Below are positions 43,961 through 53,729 of a stretch of DNA of 64,000 nucleotides, piece by piece; position 1 is the stretch's first letter, and each line of letters starts with the position of its first letter. This DNA comes from JAGTVG01 sp942491935 (GTDB lineage: Bacteria > Bacteroidota > Bacteroidia > Cytophagales > Cyclobacteriaceae), in the NCBI GenBank assembly GCA_942491935.1, contig CALOCZ010000028.1, positions 96,004 through 160,003 on the forward strand, given 5' to 3'. Position numbers and translations under genes: made by a program. The notes beneath the pieces were generated by a model. It saw nothing but the letters and a program-made list of their open reading frames with translations. It was not told the origin of the DNA and did no database searches.

Positions 43961-45268
43961 CTATTTATCTAAGTCTATTTCGTACAAATTATATATCAGG
44001 TCGATGTGCTGCTTATATTTTTCCGGATCACCAGCATTCTTTTTCAGGGATTTCATATGTTGGCGCACCAATTTATTAATCACATTCTGGGTGTAGTTAT
44101 CAAGTTCCTTCTGGTATCCATTTTCAGGAAACTGCTTTCGCATCCTGGTCATTTCATTATGGTGAAGTTTTTCAAAATGGCTTTTTAGCTTACTAATGAT
44201 TGTGGCCATTGAATTGGTAGATACCCAGCTTTTAAACTCATCAAGATATTCCTCCACAATCTTTGATGCTTTAGGGATTTCCAATCTTCTTTTCTCCAGG
44301 TTTTGCTCAACTATCCCATTGAGATCATCCAGGTTGTAAAGGTATACGTTATTAAGGTGCTCAATTTTCGGATCTATATCCCTGGGGATGGCCAGGTCAA
44401 TCAGGAAAATGGATTCATAGTATTTTTTTCTGATGATTTCTTTCATCATGCTATTGGTGATCACATAATCATCACTTGAAGTTGCAGAGATCACTATATC
44501 GGTTTCCTCCAATGCAGCGTTCAACTCACCAAGGGTAAAAGCTTTACCTCCAAATTTTTCAGCGAGTTCTTCAGCTTTGCTCAGGGTACGGTTGGCAACA
44601 TTGATGGCTTTTACATTGTTTTCAAGGAAGTGGACAGCGGCTAATTCAGCGGTTTTCCCTGCTCCAACCAGCAATATCCGCTTATCGGTAAGGTCGCCGA
44701 ATATTTTCCTGGCCAGCTCCACCCCTGCAAAACTGACAGACACTGTTCCATCAGAAAGAAAGGTTTCATTTCTAACCTTTTTCTTAACCTGCATCCCAAA
44801 ATTATACAGCTTATTCAATACTGCATCTGTAGCATCCAGATGATGGGCAAAGTTATAGCAATCTTTCACCTGGCCTGTTATCTGCATTTCCCCAACAATT
44901 TGAGAATCAATACCGCAAATCACATTATAAAAATGACTTACAGCTTCTGATCCAAATTTCTCATAGGTGATATTCCCATCGGTGTAATAAGGACATTTCT
45001 TATACGTGGCAAGCATTTGCTTTAAAGCAGGAAGAATAATATCTGGTTTTTCAGCACTTATATAGAATTCAGTCCGGTTACAGGTTGACAGGATCAGGAT
45101 GCCCTGAACCTCAATTCCATTAACATCAAAATCTTCAGTGATCTTTTTTATAATCCCCTTCTGTTCTTTCTCATTGAGAGATACGAGTTCCCTTATTTCT
45201 ACAGAAGCTGTTTTATGGGAAATCCCTAGAACTCCTAATGCAATATGGCTATCCTGATTATCCCTCAT
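43961..45268 (-). CDS. hemA: Glutamyl-tRNA reductase
   Basis: 435 residues; first committed step of C5 haem synthesis. LGISHKTASVEIRE near 14, STCNRTEFYISAE near 61 with the catalytic Cys, ICGIDSQIVGEMQITGQVK near 116, NADPH domain ILLVGAGKTAELAAVHF near 198, and IDLAIPRDIDP near 290. Long C-terminal helical dimer domain. It starts 2 bp after the HemX/CcsA-like gene. Confidence 0.95.
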   Translation of the reverse strand: MRDNQDSHIALGVLGISHKTASVEIRELVSLNEKEQKGIIKKITEDFDVNGIEVQGILILSTCNRTEFYISAEKPDIILPALKQMLATYKKCPYYTDGNITYEKFGSEAVSHFYNVICGIDSQIVGEMQITGQVKDCYNFAHHLDATDAVLNKLYNFGMQVKKKVRNETFLSDGTVSVSFAGVELARKIFGDLTDKRILLVGAGKTAELAAVHFLENNVKAINVANRTLSKAEELAEKFGGKAFTLGELNAALEETDIVISATSSDDYVITNSMMKEIIRKKYYESIFLIDLAIPRDIDPKIEHLNNVYLYNLDDLNGIVEQNLEKRRLEIPKASKIVEEYLDEFKSWVSTNSMATIISKLKSHFEKLHHNEMTRMRKQFPENGYQKELDNYTQNVINKLVRQHMKSLKKNAGDPEKYKQHIDLIYNLYEIDLDK

Positions 45269-45270
45269 CC

Positions 45271-46095
45271 TTAATTAAACTCATGAAACGTTTCTGTAAT
45301 ATAAACAATCATAAATCCTCCAACTACTAAGATAAAATAACCGGCAATTGACAAATATGCCATCTTCTTTCCATTTAATCTAAGATACTGGGCAATTATA
45401 TATCCGGTAAGATATAATGCCCATACTATATCCGTTGCGATCACTTTCATATCATTTGGCCAGAATTCACCCATAATAGCTTCTGCCTGAATATGTCCTA
45501 GCAATAACCCAATTCCAAGTAGGATAATTCCTATAAATGCAGATTGTATACTCATTTTCTCAAGGAATGAAAGCGCAGGAAGTTGGTTAAATAGCTTCCC
45601 TAAATTGCGTTTTTTAAGGTTGTGGTTTTGTATGATATACATAATGGCATACAAAGTAGACAAGGACATCGCAGTATAACCCATTATTGATAGTGATGCA
45701 TGTAAGGCAAATGTAGGACTTGTTAAAAGTTCGTTGGTTTCTACCTCCCATGACAAGTTAAATGACGATATTAATTCAAGGATAAAAGCAAAGAAAAGGA
45801 TAAAGATACCTGAGCCCCGGATTTTCAACCTTAGTTCAATGATCATGTACACAAATAAAATTGAAAAGGCTAAAAAGCTTAATGCATCATGAATCGTTGA
45901 TAGTGGGATTGATTTCAGAACTGCATGCCTTAAGCCTATATCTGTACCGTGAATAATCAGCAGAATCCCTAAAAACAGGGTTGTCTTGTGCGTCCAGCTC
46001 TTTTTCTTTCCGGTAAATATTATATAATAAATATATATAACAGCCAGATATAAAATCGGCAGCAGGTAACTTAGAGTTTGACTGGCGACTTTCAT
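45271..46095 (-). CDS. HemX/CcsA-like inner-membrane protein
   Basis: 274 residues with eight membrane helices. Like CcsA/HemX: HDALSFLAFSILFVYMIIEL, TSPTFALHASLSIMGYTAMS, and ATDIVWALYLTGYIIAQYLR near 220. It lacks the WGxxWxWD haem-binding loop of full CcsA. Such proteins lie next to hemA in many Bacteroidota and influence haem supply or HemA level. Gap to hemA is 2 bp. Confidence 0.8.
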   Translation of the reverse strand: MKVASQTLSYLLPILYLAVIYIYYIIFTGKKKSWTHKTTLFLGILLIIHGTDIGLRHAVLKSIPLSTIHDALSFLAFSILFVYMIIELRLKIRGSGIFILFFAFILELISSFNLSWEVETNELLTSPTFALHASLSIMGYTAMSLSTLYAIMYIIQNHNLKKRNLGKLFNQLPALSFLEKMSIQSAFIGIILLGIGLLLGHIQAEAIMGEFWPNDMKVIATDIVWALYLTGYIIAQYLRLNGKKMAYLSIAGYFILVVGGFMIVYITETFHEFN

Positions 46096-46250
46096 TTTTT
46101 TACTTTCTTAATATATAATAATATCTCATCCGAGGATATAAAATATCCTTAAATATACGAGTTTTTCAAATATTGAAATATGACATGTATCAGACAAATA
46201 TTTGACATACACTCAGTTATAATTTATTTATTAACCGGATCAGGTAAATT

Positions 46251-48377
46251 TTAATCATCAGACTCATCTGTTAGCTCACCCTGGACTTCCAGCTTATTTT
46301 TCAAATTGATATCATTAATAACAGCTAAAACACTTATTATAGTTATTCCTCCAATCATATAATATATAAAAGATGGAACAGGAACCGGATCCCCCTGCGC
46401 ATAAGAGTGTAATCCTGACAGGTAATAATTTACTCCAAAATATGTCATCAATACCGCACCAAATCCAATATGAGCCATAAAGTTTATTGAAAAAAGGTTC
46501 CTCATTCCTGGAATCAGCCGCATATGAAGGATGAATGTATAAACAATAATTGTAACAAGCGACCAGGTTTCCTTTGGATCCCAACCCCAGTATCGTCCCC
46601 AGGATTCATTGGCCCAAATTCCTCCAAGGAAGTTGCCAATAACCAATAATATCAATCCAACCATAAGCGACATTTCAATTATAATGGTTAATTCTTTCAA
46701 TTTCAGATTAATTCTCTCATGGTTGGCCTGATTCCTGAAAATCATAATTACAAGATTAATAATTCCTATCATTGAAGCCAGTCCAAAGAACCCATAACTA
46801 GCGGTAATGGTTGCCACATGGAATGTAAGCCAATACGATTTCAATACAGGGACAAGGTTAGTAATTTCAGGATTCAACCAGCTCATGTGTGCTGTAAGCA
46901 GTGTAATCCCCGCCAAAATGGTGGTTGCCGATAATGTCATTGGAGATTTTTTATAGAAAATAAATCCTGCAAGCATCGTGGCCCATGCAATATATATCAT
47001 GGATTCATATCCATCACTCCAGGGGGCATGTCCGGAAATATACCATCGTAGCCCTAATCCGAATGTTTGAAAAACAAAGGCTGCCATGAGAAGCATATAG
47101 AATACCCTGATTATTTTTTTGAACTCAAGACTGGGTTTAAACAATTGAATGATAAACAATCCCAAAAGGATAAGGCCTATGGTCATGTAAATCGGGAAAA
47201 GCCGTTTAAAAATATTAAACTTATTGTAAAAGATCTCCAGTTTCAATTTAGTATTGGAGGGTATGATAGCCTTCCCATATTTTTGCTGATGTTCCTTGAT
47301 TTCTGACAAAACCTCTTCAGCTTTCTGATAATTTCCTGTGGTTATGCTTTTACTAATGGTTTCTCTTATATTGTCAAGATAGGTGGTTCTGTTTGTTGCA
47401 ACAGTATCTTTTATCCGGATCTTTGCAAGTGAAACCCAGGTGTTTTCCTTATTGTCAGGAATAGGGTATACCCGGAATAAAGATCCGTTATATACCATAT
47501 TGCTTACATTAACCCTTTCATCTACATTGATAATTTCCTTATCAATTTTTGATCGCAGGGCAGGGGACATGGCATAAATCCTGTCAACTTCACTTTTCAA
47601 TTTATAAATGCCCCTTTCGTCAAAAAAGTCATTGTAACTGGCAAAATTATCTTTGATTCCAATGAGTTTCTGAACATCAGCTTCATAAATTTTAATCATT
47701 GGTTTGTTTTGCCAAACATCCGGCATGATCAGCATTCCCAGGAATACCTGGTCGGCGTTCATCTTTTCAAAGGACGTTTTCTTATATATTTTAACAAGTG
47801 AATTATTGGCAATCGTGTTTAATGGGATTATCCTGCCGTCTTTGTTTTGAACCAATAGTTTACCGAATGATTCTGCAAAATCTTTATCAATTTTAGTTGC
47901 TCCCGTTTGAGCATTTGCATTATCTGTAAAAAACAGGAATGAAAGCAAGAATATTACAGATACTGCTATCTTCTTTCTCTGTGCATGCACTTCATTCATT
48001 TGTTTGGTTAGCCGGGCAAACCGCGTATTTGGAGTAAAAAGAGATAATGTAAGGGACACAAATAATAAGGTATAGCCTATATATGTGATAAGCGTTCCCC
48101 AGAAATCATGATTTACCGAGAGGACTGTCCCCTGTTCATCCTGATCATATGAGGATTGATAAAACCGATACCCTTTGTAATCCAATACATTGTTCATGAA
48201 AATACGGAAAGGTCTTTCTTCCGCTGCATTCTTGTCAATGAGTACAATATCACTCGCAAAGGAAGAGGGACTTTGAGAGCCCGGATAGCGTTCCAGTTCA
48301 AATTTGTTGAGTTTTAGCTCAAAAGGAATGGTATAAACCTGATTCCCTATATTCATTGTAAATTGTATGTCATCCAT
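46251..48377 (-). CDS. ccsBA: Cytochrome c maturation protein CcsBA (ResB-CcsA fusion), 5' truncated at the junction
   Basis: 708 residues remain. Residues 1-130 are the end of the ResB half (PFELKLNKFELERYPGSQSP near 19, MNNVLDYKGYRFYQSSYDQD). The C-terminal half has the CcsA domain with AWATMLAGFIFYKK, and the WWD haem-handling loop NESWGRYWGWDPKETWSLV near 597. It ligates haem to CXXCH of apocytochromes. Full proteins have about 1,000-1,100 residues; here the frame meets a stop (TAG at 48,393-48,395) soon after ATG 48,377, in DNA of another composition, so the first 300-plus residues are missing. The ATG is not native. Confidence 0.88.
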   Translation of the reverse strand: MDDIQFTMNIGNQVYTIPFELKLNKFELERYPGSQSPSSFASDIVLIDKNAAEERPFRIFMNNVLDYKGYRFYQSSYDQDEQGTVLSVNHDFWGTLITYIGYTLLFVSLTLSLFTPNTRFARLTKQMNEVHAQRKKIAVSVIFLLSFLFFTDNANAQTGATKIDKDFAESFGKLLVQNKDGRIIPLNTIANNSLVKIYKKTSFEKMNADQVFLGMLIMPDVWQNKPMIKIYEADVQKLIGIKDNFASYNDFFDERGIYKLKSEVDRIYAMSPALRSKIDKEIINVDERVNVSNMVYNGSLFRVYPIPDNKENTWVSLAKIRIKDTVATNRTTYLDNIRETISKSITTGNYQKAEEVLSEIKEHQQKYGKAIIPSNTKLKLEIFYNKFNIFKRLFPIYMTIGLILLGLFIIQLFKPSLEFKKIIRVFYMLLMAAFVFQTFGLGLRWYISGHAPWSDGYESMIYIAWATMLAGFIFYKKSPMTLSATTILAGITLLTAHMSWLNPEITNLVPVLKSYWLTFHVATITASYGFFGLASMIGIINLVIMIFRNQANHERINLKLKELTIIIEMSLMVGLILLVIGNFLGGIWANESWGRYWGWDPKETWSLVTIIVYTFILHMRLIPGMRNLFSINFMAHIGFGAVLMTYFGVNYYLSGLHSYAQGDPVPVPSFIYYMIGGITIISVLAVINDINLKNKLEVQGELTDESDD

Positions 48378-48390
48378 GGTCAGATGCCGT
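48371..48390. other. Sequence junction between two genomes or replicons
   Basis: Low-GC Bacteroidota sequence ends inside ccsBA and high-GC alphaproteobacterial sequence begins inside another gene within about 20 bp. Both genes are cut on their 5' sides and face away from each other. No IS end, tRNA or direct repeat is seen at the point. See findings. Confidence 0.85.
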
Positions 48391-49284
48391 CGCTAACGTC
48401 GCCGCAGGCGCTCATCGCGACACGGGTTGGATTCTATATTTACTGTCGGCACTCGCTGTGTTTGCGGCCGTAGCCGGCTCAATAGAGCTTTGGGTGTCAC
48501 ACCATAATAATCTCCCATGGCTTTTGCTCGAGCTAATAGCCATCAGTTCAATCATTCTACTGTTCTGGACTTCATCTAAACGGAAGTGGCATGACCACTG
48601 GCTATCGCACCGCTTCATAGCCGAACAGATGCGTTACATGCGGATGGCCTATCCGCTTTTTGTCTTTCTAGACCCGGCTGTTTTTGTCGACCGAAGATCA
48701 AAAACCACGACAAGTATCAAGCCACAACGTGCTCTGGAGACAGCCGAATCTTGGATTGTACGTCGAGAGTTGATCGCTGCTGGGCTCCCTGCAGGAGCCG
48801 ATCAAAAGCCATTTATTGCCCGAGGTCTACTCATGTCTGTCGCGACTACGTTCTCGAAGTCGTCGGTGGACAGCTCGACTACCATAAGCGCGTAAATCGT
48901 CGGCTGCATAGTGTAATCCATCGGCTCCATCGATTTACCTATGTGGCATTTGGCTTTACGGCCTTGGCTGTGATTGCACATTTCTTCCTCCACGCTACTT
49001 GGCTTGTATTATTCACCGCGGCCTTGCCGGCTCTGGGCGCTGCGATACATGGCATCGTATCGGCAAATGAAATGGAGCGGGTCGCAGCCATGTCGCAGGC
49101 AATGGCAGCACGGCTCCGTCAAATTGAATTTGGACTTAAGGACATGGAGTTGTCCGATGGGGCCACCGCAGTTGAATGGCTTCGTGTACGCCATCTCACA
49201 GGTCAGGCTGCTCGTGTAATGTCGGACACAAACCGACAGTGGCAGGAGTTGATCGCTCTACGTGGCACGACACTTCCGGGGTGA
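48386..49284 (+). pseudogene. SLATT-like (SLOG-associated 2TM) membrane protein, 5' truncated, one frameshift
   Basis: The frame is open into the junction. First part: GWILYLLSALAVFAAVAGSI and PWLLLELIAISSIILLFW (a helix pair), then KRKWHDHWLSHRFIAEQMRY, which has the RW..WL..R..AE..R pattern of SLATT/DUF4231-type and SLOG-linked 2TM proteins. After a shift near 48,815-48,845 the other frame reads RDYVLEVVGGQLDYHKRVNR and a second helix pair (YVAFGFTALAVIAHFF, LVLFTAALPALGAAIHGI). The N-terminal sensor domain, often a SLOG/LSDAT nucleotide-binding fold, is lost at the junction. Such proteins are predicted pore-forming effectors of bacterial conflict systems (family knowledge). Confidence 0.65.
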
Positions 49285-49353
49285 TAGAAGAAAAAACAGT
49301 TTGGCCAATTCCCGGGCGTACGCAGAGCGTGCAAGCGTCCGATAGAAGTCGCG

Positions 49354-49710
49354 GTGACTTTTGCTCAGTCATCCGGGGTTTGTGAGACCATTGAAGGACC
49401 AGTGAACTACGGGCCGGGCGATGCGATCCTCCTAGGCATGCAGGGCGAGCGCTGGCCGGTCGCACGTGAAACGTTTGCCCAAACCTATGAGCCTTTGGAA
49501 CAAACGAGACCCATGCAGGATGGCCGCTATCGCAAACGCGGCGGCGAAGTGCTGGCCCTTCGCTTGAAGGCGCCGCAGCGCATCAACCTTTCTGGAGGCA
49601 GAGGAGTTGTATCGGGCCGGGTCGGCGACTGGATTGTAGACCATGGCCGCGGCGATATGGCTGCGGTCTCGGCGACGATCTTCATGGAATCTTACGAACT
49701 AATCGACTGA
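49354..49710 (+). CDS. PGDYG-like protein with two copies of a GD..G..G.V..F..YE motif
   Basis: 118 residues from GTG; the frame is open back to 49,288 (FGQFPGVRR, CKRPIEVAVTFA), so the native start may be further upstream or shifted. First unit: NYGPGDAILLGMQGERWPVA followed by RETFAQTYEP; second: GRVGDWIVDHGRGDMAAVSA followed by TIFMESYELID. This matches the PGDYG family (PF14083), small proteins of unknown role. It follows the 2TM gene by a few bases and may be its partner. Confidence 0.6.
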   Translation: MTFAQSSGVCETIEGPVNYGPGDAILLGMQGERWPVARETFAQTYEPLEQTRPMQDGRYRKRGGEVLALRLKAPQRINLSGGRGVVSGRVGDWIVDHGRGDMAAVSATIFMESYELID

Positions 49711-49812
49711 GCTGAACTAACTTCGCACCCCGCTTTAGCTCGATTCCATAAATATGATTCAAGATAACGGTTCGTACATTAGCCCAACTCGTCTTTGCGG
49801 CGAATTGGCTAC

Positions 49813-50040
49813 TCACGATCGAGACTCTTCTTCCAGATCAGATTGACAGTGCGGGCACCTGATTGCTCTGGGATGAATGAGCTCAAAGCAGAATGGGCAA
49901 GACACGCCCTTGAGCGGTCTTCTTTCTTGAGGCTTCGTGATAAATCTATACGCCCATCTCAAGATAAGTAGGCAGCCTAGAGCGCTCAGGCCAGCAACGC
50001 CAATAGCAAGTAGGAAGACTAAAAGCGCCATACTGTCCAT
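49813..50040 (-). CDS. Small membrane protein with zinc ribbon
   Basis: 75 residues: one helix (MALLVFLLAIGVAGLSALGC) and a C-terminal rubredoxin-like zinc ribbon, CPFC ... CPHCQSDLEEE (CX2C-X12-CX2C). Similar small anchored ribbons are common in alphaproteobacteria. No partner recognised. Confidence 0.5.
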   Translation of the reverse strand: MDSMALLVFLLAIGVAGLSALGCLLILRWAYRFITKPQERRPLKGVSCPFCFELIHPRAIRCPHCQSDLEEESRS

Positions 50041-50121
50041 AGTCAGCCCAAAACTTCTTAGTTTTCACCTTCGACTCGTCGGAGTTAGAGGGAGAGAAGC
50101 GTAATGGTGCGACGGTAAAGA

Positions 50122-50370
50122 TCAGCGCGCTAGGCTCGCGCTAGCTTGGCGGCCCTTCTCATCGTAGGTCTATACGTAGTCTCCGCGTCGCACGTTCACA
50201 GTAGAGGCCGTGTATCCCTTCAGACCGTCGTTCTTTCCACCACCTGAGGGAATGCTTCCACTTTGAAGCCGTTTTTCGTCGTAGATATACACATAGTCGC
50301 CCCGCTGTAACGCATTTTCGATTGCCGTATCCCACCTCCGCTTGCCTGATTTACAGCTCCCACAGCTCAA
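50122..50370 (-). pseudogene. Small repeat protein broken by an in-frame TAG
   Basis: Frame from TTG at 50,370. It holds QRGDYVYIYDEKRLQSG and, 35 residues on, RRGDYV-TAG-TYDEKGRQAS, so a short unit (RGDYVYxYDEK) occurs twice and the second copy carries a TAG (50,170-50,172) where the first has TAT. The first seven residues have a Cys pair (MSCGSC). Family not recognised. Confidence 0.4.
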
Positions 50371-50390
50371 GAACGATTGGCTTCAGGCTT

Positions 50391-51106
50391 TTAAAGGTCT
50401 GAGGGATCAATACGAGAATCCACGGCCTCAGCCAACTCCTCTACGGGTCTCTTCCAGCTATCAGGAAGTAAATTGAGGAACCCGTGACATTGCTGAATGA
50501 TATTCTGTTCAGCCCAGCTTCGTTCTTGACCGCGCTCCGCACCTGTAAGCATCAAAAGCTTGTCGATAACGCGAGTTCCGTGCAGATTCATTATCGCAAA
50601 CTCGTCTAGTACGGACTGTATTTGATCCGCAAGCTCCAAGAAACCACGCTGCTCAAGCTTTCCGTAGAATAGCATCATGCGTTTTTTCTGTCTCGCCATC
50701 CTTGATCCCCATGGCTTGCGCAACAAAGCGATCATAGACCGTCCAATAGCTTGGCTGAGCAAACCAGGAAAATTTCGTTATCGCTGAAGCTTGCAGCGTC
50801 TTCGTGTGTCCTGCTTCTTTTGCCGCCAACGCCACTTGGCGGCACTTCTCGGCGCGCTCTATGAGACTAATTGGCCACGGACGGGCCTCGTTCAGCAGTC
50901 GGGCTAGTGCATCGGCGTGACTATCCACTTTCGCCTTTTTTGCCCTGATACCCCGGTTGACATTATAAACTATCGATATTTTACGAAGGATAGGCCCATC
51001 CAGAGCGCCATTCTGTGAATCCAATAATTTGGCGAAACGGGCCATCCTCGCTGAGCCAGGTCCTCACATGCTCGACGACGGCCCAATAGAAATCACTCTT
51101 GGTCAT
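50391..51106 (-). pseudogene. Hypothetical alphaproteobacterial protein, two apparent frameshifts
   Basis: About 238 codons. Start at ATG 51,106 (MTKSDFYWAVVEHVRTWL), shift near 51,040 into MARFAKLLDSQNGALDGPIL and KISIVYNVNRGIRAKKAKVD, shift at the A6 run near 50,690 into RMMLFYGKLEQRGFLELADQ to the end. The central SAITKFSWFAQPSYWTVYDR resembles the 'S..SK..W...P....YD' helix-hairpin region of small DNA-glycosylase-like or defence-linked proteins, but I cannot name the family. Confidence 0.45.
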
Positions 51107-51340
51107 TAAAGTCGTTGGATCCTTAGCATGCCTCGTTGGCGCAAGACCGCTCATACACAAACTATCACCTAGATCACTCGATATGGGCCGATAACCGACT
51201 ATGCACAAGCAGCGCTTCTTATCGGCTTCCGACACTTCCGGGATTAACGAATAGAAGCAGCAACTGCTTTGGTGGGAGGGTTTTGCCGCGCACTGGATCA
51301 TCAGAAAAAGTAGATATGCGGTCTAGTTAACCCTCGACCG

Positions 51341-52145
51341 GGCATTGTCAGAGTAAATCGGCTTGAGCCTCTTGGCGAGGTTCCTTAGCCTCCGGCGATG
51401 CGCAATCCTTCCGTTATTTCAACAGCTCGCCCGAGGTGATCCGCCTCACAGTGATGATGTATCTCCGCTTTCCCCTGTCGCTGCGCCAGGTGGAAGATTT
51501 GCTGTTTGAACGCGGCATCGACGTCTGCCACGAGACGATCCGGTTTTGGTGGAATCGCTTCGGCCCGATGTTCGCCAACGAGATCAGGAAACGTCGCATT
51601 CTGACTCGATCATCTTCGCACTGGTGTTGGCACTTGGACGAGGTTTTCGTCAGGATCAATGGAGAGACACATTATCTCTGGCGTGCGGTTGATCACGAAG
51701 GCGAAGTGCTTGAGGTCTTTGTGACGAAGCGTCGGGATCGCAGGGCTGCGTTGAAATTCCTGAAGCGCGCGATGAAGCGCCATGGTCGACCGCGTTCGAT
51801 CATAACAGACCGGCTTCGGTCGTACCGATCAGCGATGAGAGTCATCGGCAATGCTACCGATCAGGAGTGTGGTCGATGGCTCAACAATCGAGCTGACAAT
51901 TCCACCAACCGTCCCGACGGCGAGAGCGAGCGATGGCGAAGTTCAGATATGCCAAGACCCTCCAGAAATTCTCCGCCGCCCACGCCTCAATCCACAACCA
52001 CTTCAACCACGACCGTCACCTCAACCGCCGCGATATCTTCAAACAAAACCGTTCTGCCGCCCTGGACGAGTGGCATCAGCTGGCGGCCTGAACGCCTCAT
52101 ATCAACACCCTTCGTCAGTTCTGCTCAGCTTTGTCTGACAGTGCC
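51341..52145 (+). mobile_element. IS6-family insertion sequence, copy 1
   Basis: Ends GGCATTGTCAGAGTAAA (left) and, inverted, GGCACTGTCAGACAAAG (right), about 805 bp, the size of an IS6 element. One transposase gene. No matching 8-bp direct repeats flank it (CTCGACCG and CATACAAG). Confidence 0.85.
51398..52091 (+). pseudogene. IS6-family transposase, copy 1, two frameshifts
   Basis: About 230 codons. A base is missing in the C-run at about 51,406 (MRNPFRYFNS should follow) and another at about 51,903 (AENSHQPFRRRER expected). The body is normal: HTH region VIRLTVMMYLRFPLSLRQVE and DDE residues in HLDEVFVRI, IITDRLRSYRS and the third acid near LNNRADNS. Inactive if the shifts are real. Confidence 0.85.
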
Positions 52146-52146
52146 C

Positions 52147-52928
52147 ATACAAGGGCTATCTGGGCGCGGCCGCGCTCCACAACGTCCTTGGGTTTTTTTA
52201 TGCCGGGAGGTAGGCGAGCGAGAATATTCTGTCTGACGTCAGCGCTTATGGTCGGAGAGATCCACGATAGCGTGCCCGCGATTCTGGCACCCAATAGCCA
52301 CGAGCGGCGGATCGGTGCCGAACCGGACCCGCACGACCTTCTGATCCTTACCCCTCCGAGCCCATGACGATGTGGCCGATCTCCACGCGCGTGAACTCGC
52401 TAGCCAAGGATGATGCTGCCTTACTAGATCCCGTTATGGAGAACTGGGGTCTGACGAAACCTTCGGCACATACGCGTGTGTCAGCTGCTTGTCGATTTCA
52501 ATCCCAACAACTGGCAGCCGAACGACCCAACTTACGTCCGATCCTGACGTGTCACCCGTGTAGTGTAGCGTTGTGGAACTCAGGACCAGAACGGACTCAC
52601 GTGGCTTCCAGATATCTCATGCATCCAAGCTCAAGACGATGCGGCCGATCTCCAAGCGCGTAAGTCCATCTGTTTATGGTGATGTAGCCCTAGTAGAGAG
52701 AGTTCAAGAAAACCGACGGCCATAAGAGCAATTGCGTCTGTCGGTCTTCTTGAAGAACTCAGCGCTCGGTTCCATCTGTAAGGGGAAGCATCAAGAGAGG
52801 GGGTTGCCCTCACCAACCTGCTCACCCGGGCAAGGTGGTTCCCAAAAAATAGGGGATGCGGCCAGAGCGGCAACGAAACGGGTCGTACAGCCATTCCCTC
52901 CTCGGCGCAGCACAATTAGGAGGGCTTT
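52147..52928. other. Region without an intact gene; possible remnants and a 27-bp near repeat
   Basis: 782 bases with overlapping short ORFs of poor quality. GACGATGTGGCCGATCTCCA (52,369) recurs as GACGATGCGGCCGATCTCCA (52,635), giving DDVADLHAR and DDAADLQAR, perhaps pieces of DUF6894-type small proteins. Start of the next gene has a strong AGGAGG site. Confidence 0.4.
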
Positions 52929-53554
52929 ATGGCGAGACGAGACACCCCCTTTGCGGCACTCATCAAAAAGCGTTGTCGAGAGCTCGGCTTTAGCCGTAGT
53001 GATCTCATCGGCCGCTGCGATTACAAGAACATCGCCAAGGGCCTACGTCGACTAGATGCAGCGTTCGCTGGAGACTTGGATAAAGCGGCAACGCTCATTG
53101 AGAAGCTACCCGTGGCTCTAAATCTCTCTCCCGAGATTATTCAGCAGGCAGCGACTGAAACCGTACGATTGATAGCGGACGAAGAGGACGCTCGCTGGCG
53201 TGCCTCCTTCCAACCGGAAGCCTTTTTGCTTGGCATCAGTAATCGGCCTTCGCAAATTTGGATCTACGGCATCAGCGGCGGTGCGGAGGAGAGATGGCTC
53301 AAGATCCCCCTCGATCTGAGCCAACCGCGGCAACCTATGCGGCTCAGGCGCTATCGACGGCTCGGAGAACGCCCATCGTACCATTCTTCGGTCCGGCAAC
53401 CGGTTTTGTCGTGAATTACACCCCCGATCATGCAGTGCGCTTCAATCTGGAAGGGAGCCCTATCGAGACGCTTAGGCGCGCTTATCGTCCGGGAGAGGTC
53501 GCGCTCTGTCTGGGCGGTCGCGAGCTTCCGTTGAGAGTATTGGAAGAGCGTTAG
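52929..53554 (+). pseudogene. Conserved alphaproteobacterial protein of unknown function, one frameshift
   Basis: About 208 codons after an AGGAGG ribosome site. TPFAALIKKRCRELGFSRSD and YKNIAKGLRRLDAAFAGD look like a short helix-turn-helix-type N-terminus known from many alphaproteobacterial hypothetical proteins. The frame shifts near 53,320, from KIPLDLSQP to AATYAAQALSTARRT, and runs to 53,554 (FVVNYTPDHAVRFNLEGSP). Confidence 0.6.
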
Positions 53555-53729
53555 TTGCGCCCCGACAATGCCGGCAGATCTAGGTCCGTTTTGCGACAAG
53601 GCGTACGTCGTCGGCCATGCCGAACAGAGAACGATGCGACAGAAAATGCGAAATAGGCTGGCACTCGGGGTGAAAGGACACAGATGAAACCAACAATGAG
53701 CATTGAGCATGTAGAACATGACGCGGACG

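Noticed and set aside
52131..52663. Two short ORFs after IS6 copy 1
   Set aside because: Pro/Arg/Ser-rich translations in GC-rich DNA with no ribosome site; the first starts inside the IS end.
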